The notes: generated from the letters alone by a model not told the origin. Shown: positions 26,501 to 41,500, numbered from the stretch's first letter. The stretch is DNA of 64,000 bases from Cyclina sinensis (GCA_012932295.1 JAAONU010000001.1:27628550-27692549), one strand, 5' to 3'. Made by a program: numbers and translations.

Positions 26501-29500
26501 GAATTTACTATAGTGTCTTCATAAATATCAAAGAACTTTAGCAAACAAGACGACACAGCTGACAATCGTATCACTCATTATTATATGACATATAAACAAG
26601 AGGGCCTTATATTACTCACCAGTTAAAACAGTAGGCCAATGAAAGAATCAGTATGTTCACTCAATGGTGAGTTGAAATCTACATTCAAGACTGTACCTCT
26701 GGTCCAAATTTCATAGACACAGCTTCAAAAACAGTAAGTAGGACAGTATGTACAATGTTGGCAAAGGTAAATATTGCAATAAGCATGCAAAATTATGATT
26801 ATAGTTCAAATTTCTGACAAAAACAAGAAATTAAGTCAAAAACGTAATTCTGTATGACTATATAGAAGTCAAGGTGACATAAAGGTCATGGACTACATTA
26901 AATATGTGTACATGAAAATTTCTTTAAAAAAATATTAAGGAAATCATTTGTTTCTCTATACAAGTCTAAATAAAATAAGTGATCCAATCCCTCAATCAGG
27001 GAAAATTTTAATCCTACAGTTATAATTTGAACAATCTTTGTGAATGTAAGCAATACAATTTTACATACTAAATATCTAAGTTCTACAGCTTACGATTTCC
27101 GACAAGAAGATTCGAATATTTTGTTTTCTACATAAATAGGACACCTTAAGCCCAGAAAATATTGACCCCAGAGATATAATTTGAACAAACCTGGTGGAGG
27201 TCTACCAAAGAATGCTACATACAAAATACCTTAGCTCTAGGGCATACAGTTTCAGACTGGAAAATGTTCAAAGTTCTCCCTATATAATATTAAAACAAGT
27301 GACCCTTTCTGTTGCCAAAGCAATGAGAGTTCTTGATTGAAATCAGTTCTTTGAACGACTTTAGTATAGCTTCATGCAAGGAACATCCCAGCCAAATTTA
27401 ATCAACTTTGACCTGATGGTCAAGGAGATGTTAACACCACTTCATGATGCACGACAGACACTGGGCCATCAGAAAAGCTCACTATGAGTACGTTGTGCTC
27501 AGGTGAGCTAATGAAACAGCTACCATATAATGCTATTAGAGAATCTCACAGTTTATGCACCTAGCAATGGGATTTTTAGCTTGGCCTTTTCAGCCTCTGT
27601 AAATATCACATTTGACAGGTCCATAAACTGGGATATCCACCTCATCGTCATAAAGTAACTGCAAAATACACTAATCACACTATCATCAAAGATTAACGCA
27701 GAAATATTTTTATTTTAATTTTAAACCATTTCATATTACACTGACTGAGAAACAGGAGTATGGTCATTTTAAGCTCTCGACCTCTGCTCCTTTAATTTCA
27801 ACAAAAATGACTTATAACTAATTTAGTGCTGAAACCTGTTACTTACAGTGAAAAAATTTCTTCTGGACACAGTTCTAATCAAGCAAAAATTCATAACTAA
27901 TATGGTTATTATGAACATGTAAGTTATTTGAATGGTATTACCTGAATACCCAGTAGTGTACTGGAGTAGTACGAGGCAGGAAGAAGGTCCTCTATGATTG
28001 CACACATCATCCAGAATGTATCTTCTTCCTCAAGGAACAACAACAACGAGGCTGCAATCTGATTATACAAATAATACAAGTTGAAGGTGCCCAAAATTCA
28101 AGTGTAACCAAATAATATTTCTGGTTGTTCATAAAAGATTCATGTTTTATACATAACTGTTTCAAACTCAGCTGGTTTAATTTTTCTGTTATAAAACTGA
28201 TTTGCACCGAGCATGCCCACTGACTTCCATGTTGCTTGAAAAACTATTCCAAACTACTGATGCTGACAGCAACTGATTACAGGTCTGTAGATTCACCATT
28301 CATGTACTAAAGCACATTTTTCAACAGATATGCTTCTCTAACAACTCAATTTATTTCTAAGTTACCTACTTCTAAAACATTTTCAATGACAGCACAAACA
28401 AAAGGGCCTTGAAGGGCCTTGGATCGCTCTCCTGAATACTTTGGCTGTGGGTCTGCTGTTGAACAAACATCAGAAGTAAAATTACATTTTTTTGAATTGA
28501 AGATTTTAAGGATCTTGTATTTCATACAAATAGGACCTCTGGGGCAGGGCCAATTTTGACACAAGGGACAATATTTGAACCATACAATTCTACATAAAAC
28601 AAGAGGGCCATGGTGGCCCTGAATCATGCACCTGAATACTCTGGCTTCAGGTCTACTGGTAAGTAAACATCATAAGCAAAATTACTGTTTCTGAATGGAA
28701 GGTTGCAGACAAAAGATTTTTAAAGATTTTCTGCTATATTGCTATGTAAAACTCGTGCCCCCTCAGGCATGGCCAAAAGTGACCCAAGGGACATAAATTG
28801 AACAAACTTGGTAGAGGTCCACTAGACAAGGCTTCTGCCAAATTTTAAAACTGTAGGTCTTGTGGATTCTGACAAGAAGATTTTTAAAGATTTTCTTCTA
28901 TATTGCTAATGTGAAACTTGTGACCCCTCGGGTAAGGCCTACAGAGACCCCAGGGATATTATTTGAACATACTTGGTAGAGGTCCACTATACAATGCTAC
29001 ACACTAAATCTCAGACCTCTGGGCTGAGCAGTTTTAGAAAAAAAATTGTTTTAAGTTTTTCATTTTTGTTGCCATAACAACCATTGTTCTTCATTGAACA
29101 TTCCTGCAAAGTTTTATCACCTTCCACCTGGTGGTTTAGGAGGAGATTTTGTTTAAAATAAAAAGTTGATGGCGCAAGACGCACGACAGACACGGGGGAA
29201 TCACAAAAGTTCGCCTTGGACACAAACTTGGGCATTGTCAGTTTTCACCATAGTGAAATAATTACAACATTTTTTGTAGAGGTTAACTATAATATGTTAC
29301 TTACCAAATACCTACATGTAAGGTCTAGAGTTTACAGTTTCAAACAAGAAGATTTTCAAAGATTCAGTATTTTACACAAATATGACCCCTGGCAGCTTGT
29401 GCTCAATGTAAAATATCTAAGCTCTAGGCCTTTGGTTTCAGACAAGATTTTTTTGAGTATTGCCTATATAAGCCTACATGTATGTAAAACCATGTGACCC

Positions 29501-32500
29501 CTGGGGAAGGACTATAAATGACCCAAGGGGCATTATTTGAATAAACTTAGTAGAGGACCTCCAGATGATGCTCAATGCAAAATATCTAAGCTCTAAAATA
29601 TAGGGTTTCTCACAAGAAAATTTTCAGAAATTCAGTATTTTACACAAATAAGACCCCTGGGGTGGAGCCAATTTTGACACCAGGGACATAATTTGAACAA
29701 ATTTGGTAGAGGACCTCTAGTTGATGCTCTTTGCAAAATATCTGAGCTGTAGGCCTTCAGAAAAGATGATTTTTAGTCTTCCCTATATAACCCTATGTAA
29801 AATCAAGTGACCCCTGGGCATGGCCATTAAAGACGCCAGGGACATAATGAACAATCTTGGTAGAGGACTTTTAGCTCCATGCAAAAAATCTTACCCCTTG
29901 GCCTTGTAGTTTCAGACAAGAAGATTTTTTTAAAGTTTTCCATATACATCTCTTTGTAAAACTAGAGCTTCTCACATAAGTGACGAATACCCCCACAATC
30001 CACTTGATAACAGGACTGAAGTCTTTGTACATCAAGTAAAAGGTGTCAATGCAAAATTCTTGCAAGGCAATGGAATGAACAAACATGCTTATGATGCTAT
30101 TTTATTTGATGGTATGATGCAATAAATAATAGAATACCAAGACGGCAAATAACCAAGAAGGTGACAAATATTTGCCTTCCATGTATGGAAAATTATGGCC
30201 CACACAATGTCTATTATCGACATTTTTGAGATCTTTCCAGTCATTGTGACCTTGACCTTTGAGCTATGGACCTGGGACTTCAACGTGATCATTGAAAATC
30301 CTTACACATATATATAAGTGAACAGTCATTGCGACCTAGACATTTGAGCAAGACACTTATGTCTTGCATATGGCACAACATCTAGTCTTGATGAACTAAT
30401 ACCCAAAGGTATCAAAATCCTTCCTTGTTTAGAGGAGTTGGCCTGGAAAAGGTCCACTTTTAATTTTTTTCTTATCTTAAACCAGTGACTGTGGCCTTGA
30501 CCTTTGAGCTATGGGCTTGGGTCTTGAACGTTACACACTGTTTTATCAAGGTGAACAAACATGCAATGGTATTTTCAAATCCTTCTATGCATGGAGAAGT
30601 GAAGGCCTGGACAAGGTCTATAATCAACATTTTACCTGAATACTCCATGACTGTGACCTTGACCTTTCAACTATTGACCTAGGTCTTGGAACCAACACAC
30701 CATCTCATCAAGGTGAAAAAATATGCAAAGGTGTTTAAAAAATACACATGTACTTTCATGCATGGAGATATTATGGCCTAAATATCCATAATCAACATTT
30801 TTTAACTTTAACCAGTGACTGTGACCTTGACCTTAGAGCTATTGAGCTTGGTCTTACACGTGACACATCGTCTCACTAAGGTGGACAAATCTGCAAAGGT
30901 ATCTAAAAATCCTTCCATGCATGGAGAAATTATGGCCCAGACAAGGTCTATAATCAACATATTTTACCATAAATCCATGACTGTGACCTTGACCTTGTAC
31001 CTGGGTCCCCAAGGGCAGGGTTAATTTTGATACCAGGGGCATAATTTGAACAAACTTGGAAGAGAATTTCTAAGTGAACCTGTAAGCAAATATCCTAGAG
31101 TTCTTGATGGACTTCAATTCTTTGAACAACTGTGGTAGAGCTTTATGCAAGGAACATCCCAGCAAAGTTTTAAGAAATTTAGCCTAGTGGTTAAGGAGAT
31201 ACTATTTAAATGTAAAAGTTGATGACACACATCGCATGGTGGACACAGGGTCATCCTTAAAGCTCACCTTAAGCATATGCTCAGTTGAGCGAAAAAGGGA
31301 AACAGGGTTCAAGTATAAGACAAGATGCGGTGATGGTTCCTGCATTCCTCCTTATTTCAATCACCTTGTCCCCTTTGAAGAGATAATACATACAAGTATA
31401 TGGATTACAAGTATATGATATCTTACCACTCCAGTACCCTGGCAGTACCCAATGTCAGGGAAAAGCCAGGCCAGACCACGCAGGATCCTTCGCAGTCTTG
31501 GTATGCCAGTACTATGAATGTTACAGTAACATGCATTACTTGGCATCGTACGCAGTAAGTCCTGCAAAACAAAATCAAAATAATTTTCATGCAATTAATA
31601 ATGATCACGACATCATTATCCCTGTAAAGTTTCATGACCCTGGGGTGCAACAGTGTTGGCTGAGCACTTGACACAAACTTTCTGGTAGCTTTTATTTTTC
31701 ACTAAATCAAGGGCAATAACTCTGTATTTCCTGGAAGGAAGGAGACGAAAAAAACACCTGCTAATCTATATTCCTATGAGGTTTCATGACTGTAATCTGA
31801 TACTGTTGGCTGAGCACACAACAAACTTCTTGACAGCCATTCTGACTCCCTGGATGGAAGGAGATGGAAAATCCCAGGTGCAACTTCACTTGCTGATTTA
31901 TATCCCTGTGAAGTTTCAAAACCTTAAGTGTACGATGACCCCCAGAAATAACTTCAAACAGACCATGAAGGTCAAGGTTATACTTGAATTACTCAACATG
32001 TCAGTTTTTCTAAGTGTTGTGGCCAATTTTAACAATATCAATAACTGACCTTGATGGTCAAGTTCAAATAAAGGTCAAGGTCAAGTTCAGTTTAACCTTC
32101 TTGAAGATATTGTCCAAAGGGTAGTTATGTCCAAGTATGAAGACAATACATCTATTAATAGCAAAGATATAACCAATTTTAGCCCTATCAAGGTCATTTA
32201 AAGGTCAAGGTCATATCTGAATTATTCAACATGTCACTTTTGCTCTAAGTGTTGTTGTGTCCCAATATGAATCAAATCTGTTCATTAATACCAAAGTTAT
32301 GGAATTTAAGCAAAATACAACTGCTTGACCTTGATGGTAAAAATCATTTTTAGGTCAAGGTCATACTGGAATAATTCAACATGTCGGTTTTATAATAAGT
32401 GTTGTGGCCAATTTTAGCAATATTCAATTATTTGACCTTAAAGGTAATCAAGCTACTAATGTGCACTGCTCCTCTTGGAAGTTAAGCTTCCTATAAAGTT

Positions 32501-35500
32501 TCATTGTATTCAAGTCAGTGGTTGCTGAGAAATAGTCTAGATGAACTTGATAGCTGAAAAGGCTGGAAACAGACATAACTTTGTGAAAAATCATTGAACC
32601 AAAACATGCTCTTAATATGCACAGCTCCTCTTGGTAGTAAAGCTTCATTTGGGAGCATAAAAATTAGACCTACAGTAACTTGCAGGATGTTTAACATTAA
32701 TATTGTATTGCAACTCTTATTAAAACACTGAAAAGGCAGTTAAATAACATAAATTTAGTACAAAATTCACTTGATCAATCATTTGCATATTGTTCTTTAT
32801 ACTTAAGTACAAGAACCTATGACAAACGTGTGTGACACACTTAAAGAGGCTGGTAATGGTAAGACCATAGCTACCCCCTGACCTTTTTCTTAACATATTA
32901 CATAAATACTGGAATGTCATACTTTTTCTATCTGTTTTGAAGTCATCAGATGATCATTTGAGCTGGCTTTAACAATGTCCTTGTATGTTAGATCCGTTTT
33001 CTTCTTCTTATCTAGGGCCCCTGACAGTCGCATCCACATCTGGGGTCTCAGAGAGTGTGGGATTCCTGCACGAACCATTTGCCGTAACTTCTCAGTTCTC
33101 TGGAAGTGGCTATCAACCTGTTTAATATATGTTGATAAAACTGTCAATTAAAGTCAGGGATAAGTAAAGGCAAACTTAATGTAATACGAAACAAGAGCAC
33201 TGCAGAGTGTAACCAATGTTCTTCTGTTTATCTATTTATTGGAAACGAGCTTGCAAGTACCTAACCATCAAAAACAAGAGGGTCATGATGGTCCTAAATT
33301 GCTCACTGAGTCTCATTGTTCAAGTTACAAGTATCGTTATTGGTTGTTATGGGTGTTCGTTGTTTGCAAGTTTTAATAAATTTGCAGTAAGTTTGAAGAC
33401 TCTGGGTGTAATGGTACTCAAATTTATAAGCAGAAATAGTTTTACTCTATAGGTCCTTGTGAACCTGACCTTTGACCTATGGACCCCAAAAACAATAGGG
33501 TTCTTCTTATATGATTACCCTATGAAGTTTGAAGGTTCTGGGCGTAATAGTACTCCAGTTATTGAGCAGAAATAGTTTTCACTCTACAGGTCTCTGTGAC
33601 CTTGACTTATGACCTACTGACCCCAAAAACCATACAGTTCTTTTACTGAGTAAGGGCAATCATCCTATGAAGTTTGAAGGTTCTGGGTAAAATGGTACTC
33701 CAGTCACTGAGCAGAAAAAGTATTCTCTCTAGAGGTCCTTGTGAACTTGACCTTTGACCTATGAACCCTAAAAACAATAGGGTTCTTCTAATACAATTAC
33801 CCTATAAAGTTTTAAAGGCCCTGGGTTAATGGTACTACAGTTAATCAGCAGAAATACTTTTCACTCTACAGGTCCCTGTGACCTTGACCTTTGACCTACT
33901 AGCCATAAAAACAATATGGTTCTTCTATTTAGTAAAAACAATCATCCTATGAAGTTTGAAGGCTCTGGGTGAAATGGTACTCCTGTTATTGAGTGGAAAC
34001 GTTTTTCACTCTAGATGTCCCTCTGACCTTGACCTTTGACCTACTACAGGTTCTGGGGGGAGATATAACAATGAACAATTGAAGGTCTAGCCCTTGGTGT
34101 TTCAGAGCAGCAGATTTTTTTATGTTTTCCCTATACAAGTCTTTGTGTAAAATCAAATGACCCCCCAGATGGGGCCAGTTTTGACCCCAGGGTCATGATT
34201 TGAACTAAGTTGGTTGAGGTCCTCTAGACAATGCTACATACCAAATATCTAAGCTGTATGCCTTTTGGTTTCTGACGAGGAGATTTTTTAAACTTTTTCC
34301 TACGTAACTATATGTATAACAACTGACCCCTGGGGCAAGGCCTATTCTGACCCAGCAGCTATGATTTGAACAAACTTAGTAGAGGTCTACTAGACAATGC
34401 TACACACCAAACATCTAAACTCTAGGCCTTGTGGTTTCTGACAGGAAGATTTTTAAATTTTTTCTAAATAACTCTATGTAAAACTTGTGACCCCTGGGGC
34501 AGGGCCTTGGTGACCCAGGCGCCATGATTTGAAAAAACTTGGTAGAGGTCCACTAGACAATGCTGCACACCAAATATCTTAACTCTAGGCCTTGTGGTTT
34601 CCGACAAGAAGATTTTTAAGTTTTCCCTATATAAATCTGTGTAAAATCAACTGACCGCTTGGGTGGGGTCAGTTTTGACCCAAGAGTCATAATTTGAACA
34701 AACTTGGTAGAGGTCCACTCAATGAAGCTTCCAAATATCTAAGCTCCAGGCCTTGAAATTTAAGAGAAGATTTTTAAAGATCCAACTTTTAAAATCTATT
34801 TTAGCTCCAGTGACCCAGAAAATGCAATGGACCAGAATAACAATCTTGGTAGAGCTTCATGCAAGGAACATCCCAGGCGAGTTTCATAAAATCTGGCCCA
34901 GTGGTTTCACAGGAGATATTGTTTGAATGAAAAGTTGATGACGGATAGAAGAGAGACGAGCAATGCATCAAATACATTTAATGTTTCATTAAATTTACTC
35001 TATTTTCTATGTAAAAAAATCATGGTATGTGAGCCTTTACATAACATAAATAAAGGGATGTTTTGAAGAAGTTTTACAAGGACGTATCTCTATCTGACTG
35101 AAGTAAGTGATCTCACTACGGTAAAACCTGAAGACAATCTTCTTGATAATCTGGATTTCCAATACTGTTATTTGAGACTGCATCTTAAGATAAGCCTATT
35201 AATATTGACAGTGTAAATTTCTTTAACATTACTACATTTAAATATTCAGAGAATCTTTGATTCATTTAAGTTTATTAAAATTTTGGGTCGCATTTATTAA
35301 ATGAATATTTATCAGCGTATGAACATGGTGACAAAAACTTTTTAGAAAACAGGCCTGCTCTATTTTGGTATCTATCAAAATTAAATGACATAGGCTACTT
35401 GAAATTTTCCTGCACACTCATATCTCAATATTAAACAAGATTTTCCTTTGACTAGAGTACAACTAGAATGTGTTCATGATAGAAAATAAATAAATATAGG

Positions 35501-38500
35501 ATTTCACCAGTTGAATAGAGACGCTATACCTACAAAACCAAAATGGTGGAAGCATTGCTCTGACTGACTAATGAATAGTTCATGAGAAGGTGACCTTCTG
35601 TTGGTCATCCTCATATCGAAATAGAGCAGCCATTTTAAAGATATGATTTTAATCAGATTGGAGGTATCTCAGACTAAACACTGTTACCTTGTCCCAGGTT
35701 AAATCCTCCACCTCCTCATTATGGGTGAACTCTAGGTAGGCGATCCATTTCAACCTGTGTTGTGCATCTTCCACAAATGGCGTACTCAACAGCTTACTTG
35801 AGTTCTCCTCAGGGCCATCTGAAATATACAAAATTCCTTGAACTTCCCTACAAACAGACAACAGCTGAACACTGCGGGGAGTTAAAAGCTTGGGTCACTT
35901 TCTGAAAGAATCTTTAAGAAGTAAAGCTGAAATCATCAATATAACTAGATTTATTCTGAAAATTTCTGCAAGCACAATTCATAACTGAGAATTAACCAAT
36001 GTAACACTTAGCTTGGTAATAGTCCTTGTTTCACATTAGTCAGGACTCAATATCATCATCACTATTTATCATTAGTCTGACACTAAACATGTAAATCCTA
36101 GCAGTTCACTACATAAACTGATTACAGTCAAAATAGGATCAAATGAATACCAACACAATGAAATTATTAAGTTCTGTGATTCTTTCATATTTTCATTCCT
36201 TAAACAAAACATGCGATACAACTGAAAATGCAAAAAGATCAGGTCTGCTGCCAAATTTGAATTTCAACTAAATGCTGGCTGCTAACTTGGGCACAAATAC
36301 ATGAGTTTCTACAGCTATTTTTTTTCTTCAAAAACCTAAATAGTTAAACATGACTACATTAACAAAACAAATACTTTTAAGATGTATTTAACATGTCTAA
36401 TCACGACTGATATAGTAATACCTTCTTCTTCAACCTTAAAGCCAAATTCATCATATCTATAGTCTAGCTGCCCATTTGAATCTTCAGGCTGAAAATAACA
36501 AACAAAGGACTCTACTGATTCAGTTTGCAAGAATCGGCAAGGTTTTATAAGACATGAATAAAGAAATAAAAAATTTCAAGTCAGGTTTGTTGAAGTGACA
36601 GTCTGTCCTAATATAATAGATAGAACTTGTTTCTATTTGATCTGAACTGAACCCAATGGTTGCCTAAGTGTCGATTTGATGTCCCTTTTCATGAACATTT
36701 GTCGCCTGAAATACACTTCCTATTTTTTTCAAATATAATTGAAACAAAATACTATTTTTAACTCTGTGAATTTCCAATATCTAATTTTTGATACTTGCGC
36801 ATGTGTGCATTGTTTCAGTAAATAAACAACAGAGACATGATGGCCATTTATCACTCACTTGTGTCCCACTGTACAACTTTCATCATTATAGTAGTGTTGA
36901 TTTATTTTGAAATCAGGCTATCGGTAGCTGTTTGTAAGATTATCAAAGCTGTGAAAACACTTTTAAGCAGACATGCAAAATATGCCTATTTTGGCCCCCC
37001 ATACATCTGGAACCTGTGATGGGTTCCAGGCTGGTTCAGAAAAAGAAAGGTGATCTATTGATAATCAATCTTTTGTGAAAATTGGTTAAATCGAATTGAA
37101 TGCAAGCTAAACACTATGATATGAGGTAACAAAATATACTTTTAACCTCTGTGACATATAGCTAAAACAGGTTACAAAAATGTTTCCACAAATGGGTTCT
37201 TCAGATTCAAATCAAATGTAAGACCTTATGTTTGATATTGCTAATAGATCTTACTGGGTTTCCTAGTTTCACCATGATATCCTGAGGCCACATAGAGGGG
37301 GTAAGGGCTGAGAATGGTCCCCCTGGTGTTGGGCTGAAGTCTGAAGCCCCTTTGTAAGGGTACGTGGAAGACACACTCATAGACTCTGTACACCCGTCAT
37401 CTATTTCTTCCTCATCCTCTGATAAGGTTTCCACTAGAAACAGAAAGGATAAGTTATTATTTCAGGTAATGTACTTATCTTTAAGAATCTTTTAAATATT
37501 CAGCTAAATACAGAAAACCAAGAACACAACAAAAATGAATACATGTAGATGAAAGTACTTCATTTAACTCAAATTAAATAACATGTCTGTTTGAAACTGG
37601 CACATTAAAGTAGATTCCACAATCATAAACAGTATTGGTGAAAACAATCTTCTAACTAGAACTATCGCTGAATGTGATTCATACCCCCACCCAATTGATA
37701 GAAGACGACTTGGATATTTGAATAGATGGAAAAGGGAAGAACTTTTGTGGCATAAAATAGTTGTGTTTGATGGAAAAAAAAGACAACACTTCACAGGTAC
37801 ATGTAATCGTAATGAATAGTTTTGGATCATCAAATCAGGAAACAGGTAACAATAGCCTTTGATTTTGCAAATTTACTAAAACAAAGAAATTATGAGCTAA
37901 AGTAAAGAATATCATGTGTTCAGCCAAGTAAGAAAAAAATCCTGATCTTACATCAGTGATTTTTTTCACATTTTTGGGAAAGGTGGCGAGGCGCATCAGG
38001 TGGGGAAAAATAGTGGTTTTGGGGAAATTTGGGGAAACAAAAACCAAATCAGCTAAGTTTCAAACAATCTGACTAATCTATTTTAAAATTGTTCTATATC
38101 GGGGGAAAAATATATACTTTTTAGGTGGGGAATGGGGCCCAATTTCGGCCCCAAAAAGGTCTTTAAAAAGTCACTGACATTTGATTTCTTACATTTGACG
38201 TTCAAGTGTGACCTTGACCATGAGCTAGTACAAGGGCAACACAAGTTCAACAACAGCTCTGCATATCCTTTTCATCAGGGGAACATTTGAGCTAAGTTTG
38301 AATTAAATCCTTCAAGAGGTATAGGATTAATTTAAGAGCGGACAAAAAAATTGTCTGACTTTCCAGTGTGACCTTGACCTTGAGCTGACACAAGGAAAAT
38401 ATGGGTTATGCACATTGCCTTGTTGAGATGAACATTTGGGCGAAGTAAGAAGAAAGTCCTTGTCTTATAATTCATTGTCAAATATTTGATCTTAAAGTGT

Positions 38501-41500
38501 GACCTTGACCTTGAGCTAGTACAAGGTCAACATGGGTTCTGCACATTGCTATCATGAGGTGAACACTTGAGTCAAGTTTAAAGAAAATCCTTCAAAGGGT
38601 ATAAAATTCACAGAGTGGACAAGACAATTGTCTGACCTTCAAATGTGACCTTCACCATGACCTGACACAAGGGCAACATGGTCCTGCACATTGTCTTGTT
38701 GAGTCTAATGTTTGAGCCAAGTAAGAACAAAATCCTTCAAGGGGTAAAGAATTTACAGAGCAAACAAGAGACATTGTCTTTTTTTAATTGTTAGGTATTT
38801 GACCTTCCAGTGTGACCTTGACCTTGAGCTAACACAAGGGCAATATGGGTTATGCACATTGCCTTGTTGAGATGAACATTTGAGCAAAGTTACAAATGTA
38901 GAAGAAAATCCTTGTCTTATAATTCATTGTTAAAAATTTGATCTTAAAGTGTGACCTTGATCTTGAGCTGGTACAAGGTCTACTGGATTCTGCACATTGT
39001 TATCATGAGGTGAATATCTGAGCCAAGTTTGAGGAAAATCCTTTAAGGGGTATAGGATTAACAAAGTGGACACGAAAATTGTCTGACCTTCAATTGTGAG
39101 CTTGACCTTGACCCGACACATTATGGTGGGGTATAATAAAGCCACTTATCCTACATGTATGCCTGTGACAAGTAAATGTATCACTGGGTTAGATGATACC
39201 TTGCACAATCACAGACTTACAGTAATATGATGATACCTTGCACAATCACAGACTTAAAGTAATACGAGACTTTAATACACATATAGCAGGGTTGTTTTAG
39301 CATGACATGTTTGATTGTTACAATACAGCAGAGAATATTTTTTTCCTTAATTTGACAAGAGGACCACAATGGCCCTGGATTGCTCACCTTAGTACTTTTG
39401 ACTGTGGGTCTGCTAATGAGCAAACACAAGAAGTAAACTAGAAGGGGTTTTAGTCACAAAAACATATGTCTCCCCTCTATGTACTCTAAGAATGGAACAG
39501 TGGCATGTTCTTTGGTATGCAGGGTGAAAGTAAAAACATAAGTTGCAGTTGGTTTTAACAGATTTAATAGATGAAGGTGAAGCTGAAAAGTGATGTGGAA
39601 ATACTTCATGTTTTTACAATCAGAAAGTAAAGATATTGGTTACATCGTGACAACTGGTGTTGAACATCATAAGTAGTTTAAGCTATCAAACACAGATGGA
39701 ATTTTAACTGGTGTTGAACATCATAAGTAGTTTAAGCTATCAAACACAGATGGAATTTTATCTATCAGCTGTTCATAGAGGCTCTGTGTTGCTGCTGATC
39801 CGAATGTTTGCTTATGTAATTGCATGATAGCTGTATTAAGTTGGCACAGTTACAGATTGTACATCTGCAAGGTTTTTCACTTATATGTTATCAATCAGCA
39901 TTTGTCGAATTGTAGTGGGAGTTGTTATAAGTTGATTGAAGTTAGTCATGGTTTGTTCGAGCTCATTAGCTGACATTGGTGCATTAAAGTCACCGAGAAC
40001 AATTGTTTGTGAAGTTGGTAAATTGTTAAGAATCAAACTGAGCTGTTCACAGAAATAATTTAGGTGAAGTTGTGGAGGTTAATAAACATTCAATACTGAT
40101 ATAGAAAGAGATGTTATATGAACATCATCACATTCAATATCTGCCATAGAAGTATCAATGCACATAAAGTCAGTCTTGGTGGACAAAGATGCCAACACCT
40201 CCTCTTGGAGTTGGCAGTTTTAGTGTGTTGGTCTATGAGTGAACACAGCTTGGTATTGTGTATTGGGAGGTTGAACCATGTCATTAGTACTTGCACATGT
40301 TTCCTGAAGGACTATAATATCAGCCTGGTGGAAAAATTAATTGTTTTTAATGTCATGAAAATGGGGGAAATAAGTGAAAGCCAGACAAGGTTTTTCTATT
40401 TTCAGCTCTGGTTGCCATTTTGTGCAGCGAAGCAGAATGTGCCAGTGATATGCACAACAAGGGTTGGTACTGATCAATCCTGTGAAGTTTCATCGAAATC
40501 CCGCCAGCAGTTTGACCTATAGAAGCCGGACAAGATTACCTATTCTATTTCTAGCTCTGGCAGCCATTTTGTGCAGCGAAGTACAGCACGCGCCAGGAGG
40601 AACTCACATTTTCCGCTTTATTTCGCGGACACGGAAAAAAAATATCAGCCGCGACATCAAGGAAAAAAACAGATTTCTTCGATATCTCGACATCACGAAA
40701 TATCTTGGCGATATTTGACGACCAGCACGAAAATAATTAGAGTCATAACTCACCTGGATAAGATGAACATTTAATGAAATGACCGTAATGAAACTGTGCA
40801 TTTTATGTCTGCCAATTATTTGGTAAAATTAAAACCAAAATTTCTCATACATTTGCTGTGTAGGTTTATGTGTGCTTCCGTCGTTGAAAACGCTCGTAAT
40901 TGTATAGCAAAATCGATCAATAATTTTGTCAAGCCCATAGACGATACAGATGTCGCAGTAGGGTTTACATGTTCTATGTTTTCTTTAAATATAGGAAAGA
41001 AGTTTTAACACGTGTACCGTATATACTCGCTTATTAGACGCATTTTTAGGAATCATATTATAAGGCTGTCGAGGGGGGTGCGTCTTATAAGCGCGTCCTT
41101 TAAGAGAAAAAAAAAATCCCAACAAGAATCTGGCTTCTACAGTCAAGATTTTGGCAACCGTTATGTGCTGCAAACTTCAGTAACTTACCGGGGCTAAACA
41201 AAAAATAACAAGGCAAAAACTTACCATTCCTGTAGAAATTGATCAATGACTTTTAATTAGTATGAAAAGTATTGCTAGATGTTCTTGAATCAAAAACCAG
41301 TCAATTTATTTTCTGAAAATAGGGTCAGCTGTTCCGAGAAGCAATTACTTTCGGTTTTGAATTGTCATTCCTTCCGTTAACAAATAGGTACGAGCATTCG
41401 TAAACAAATGCATCAGAATGAGATTTTATGGGAGTTTTATACATTTAAATGATATTTTAAAGCGTAAAATTCGTCGAAATGCGTGTAATCAGGAACTTTG

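Noticed and set aside
37954..38176. Firm hAT call with an 8-bp duplication
   Set aside because: Only ACAT is shared by the flanks, so it is reported as a possible MITE only.
40118..40522. 134-codon plus-strand open frame
   Set aside because: It lies antisense to the endonuclease remnant and runs into the 145-bp repeat; the composition is not protein-like and no splice partners were found.
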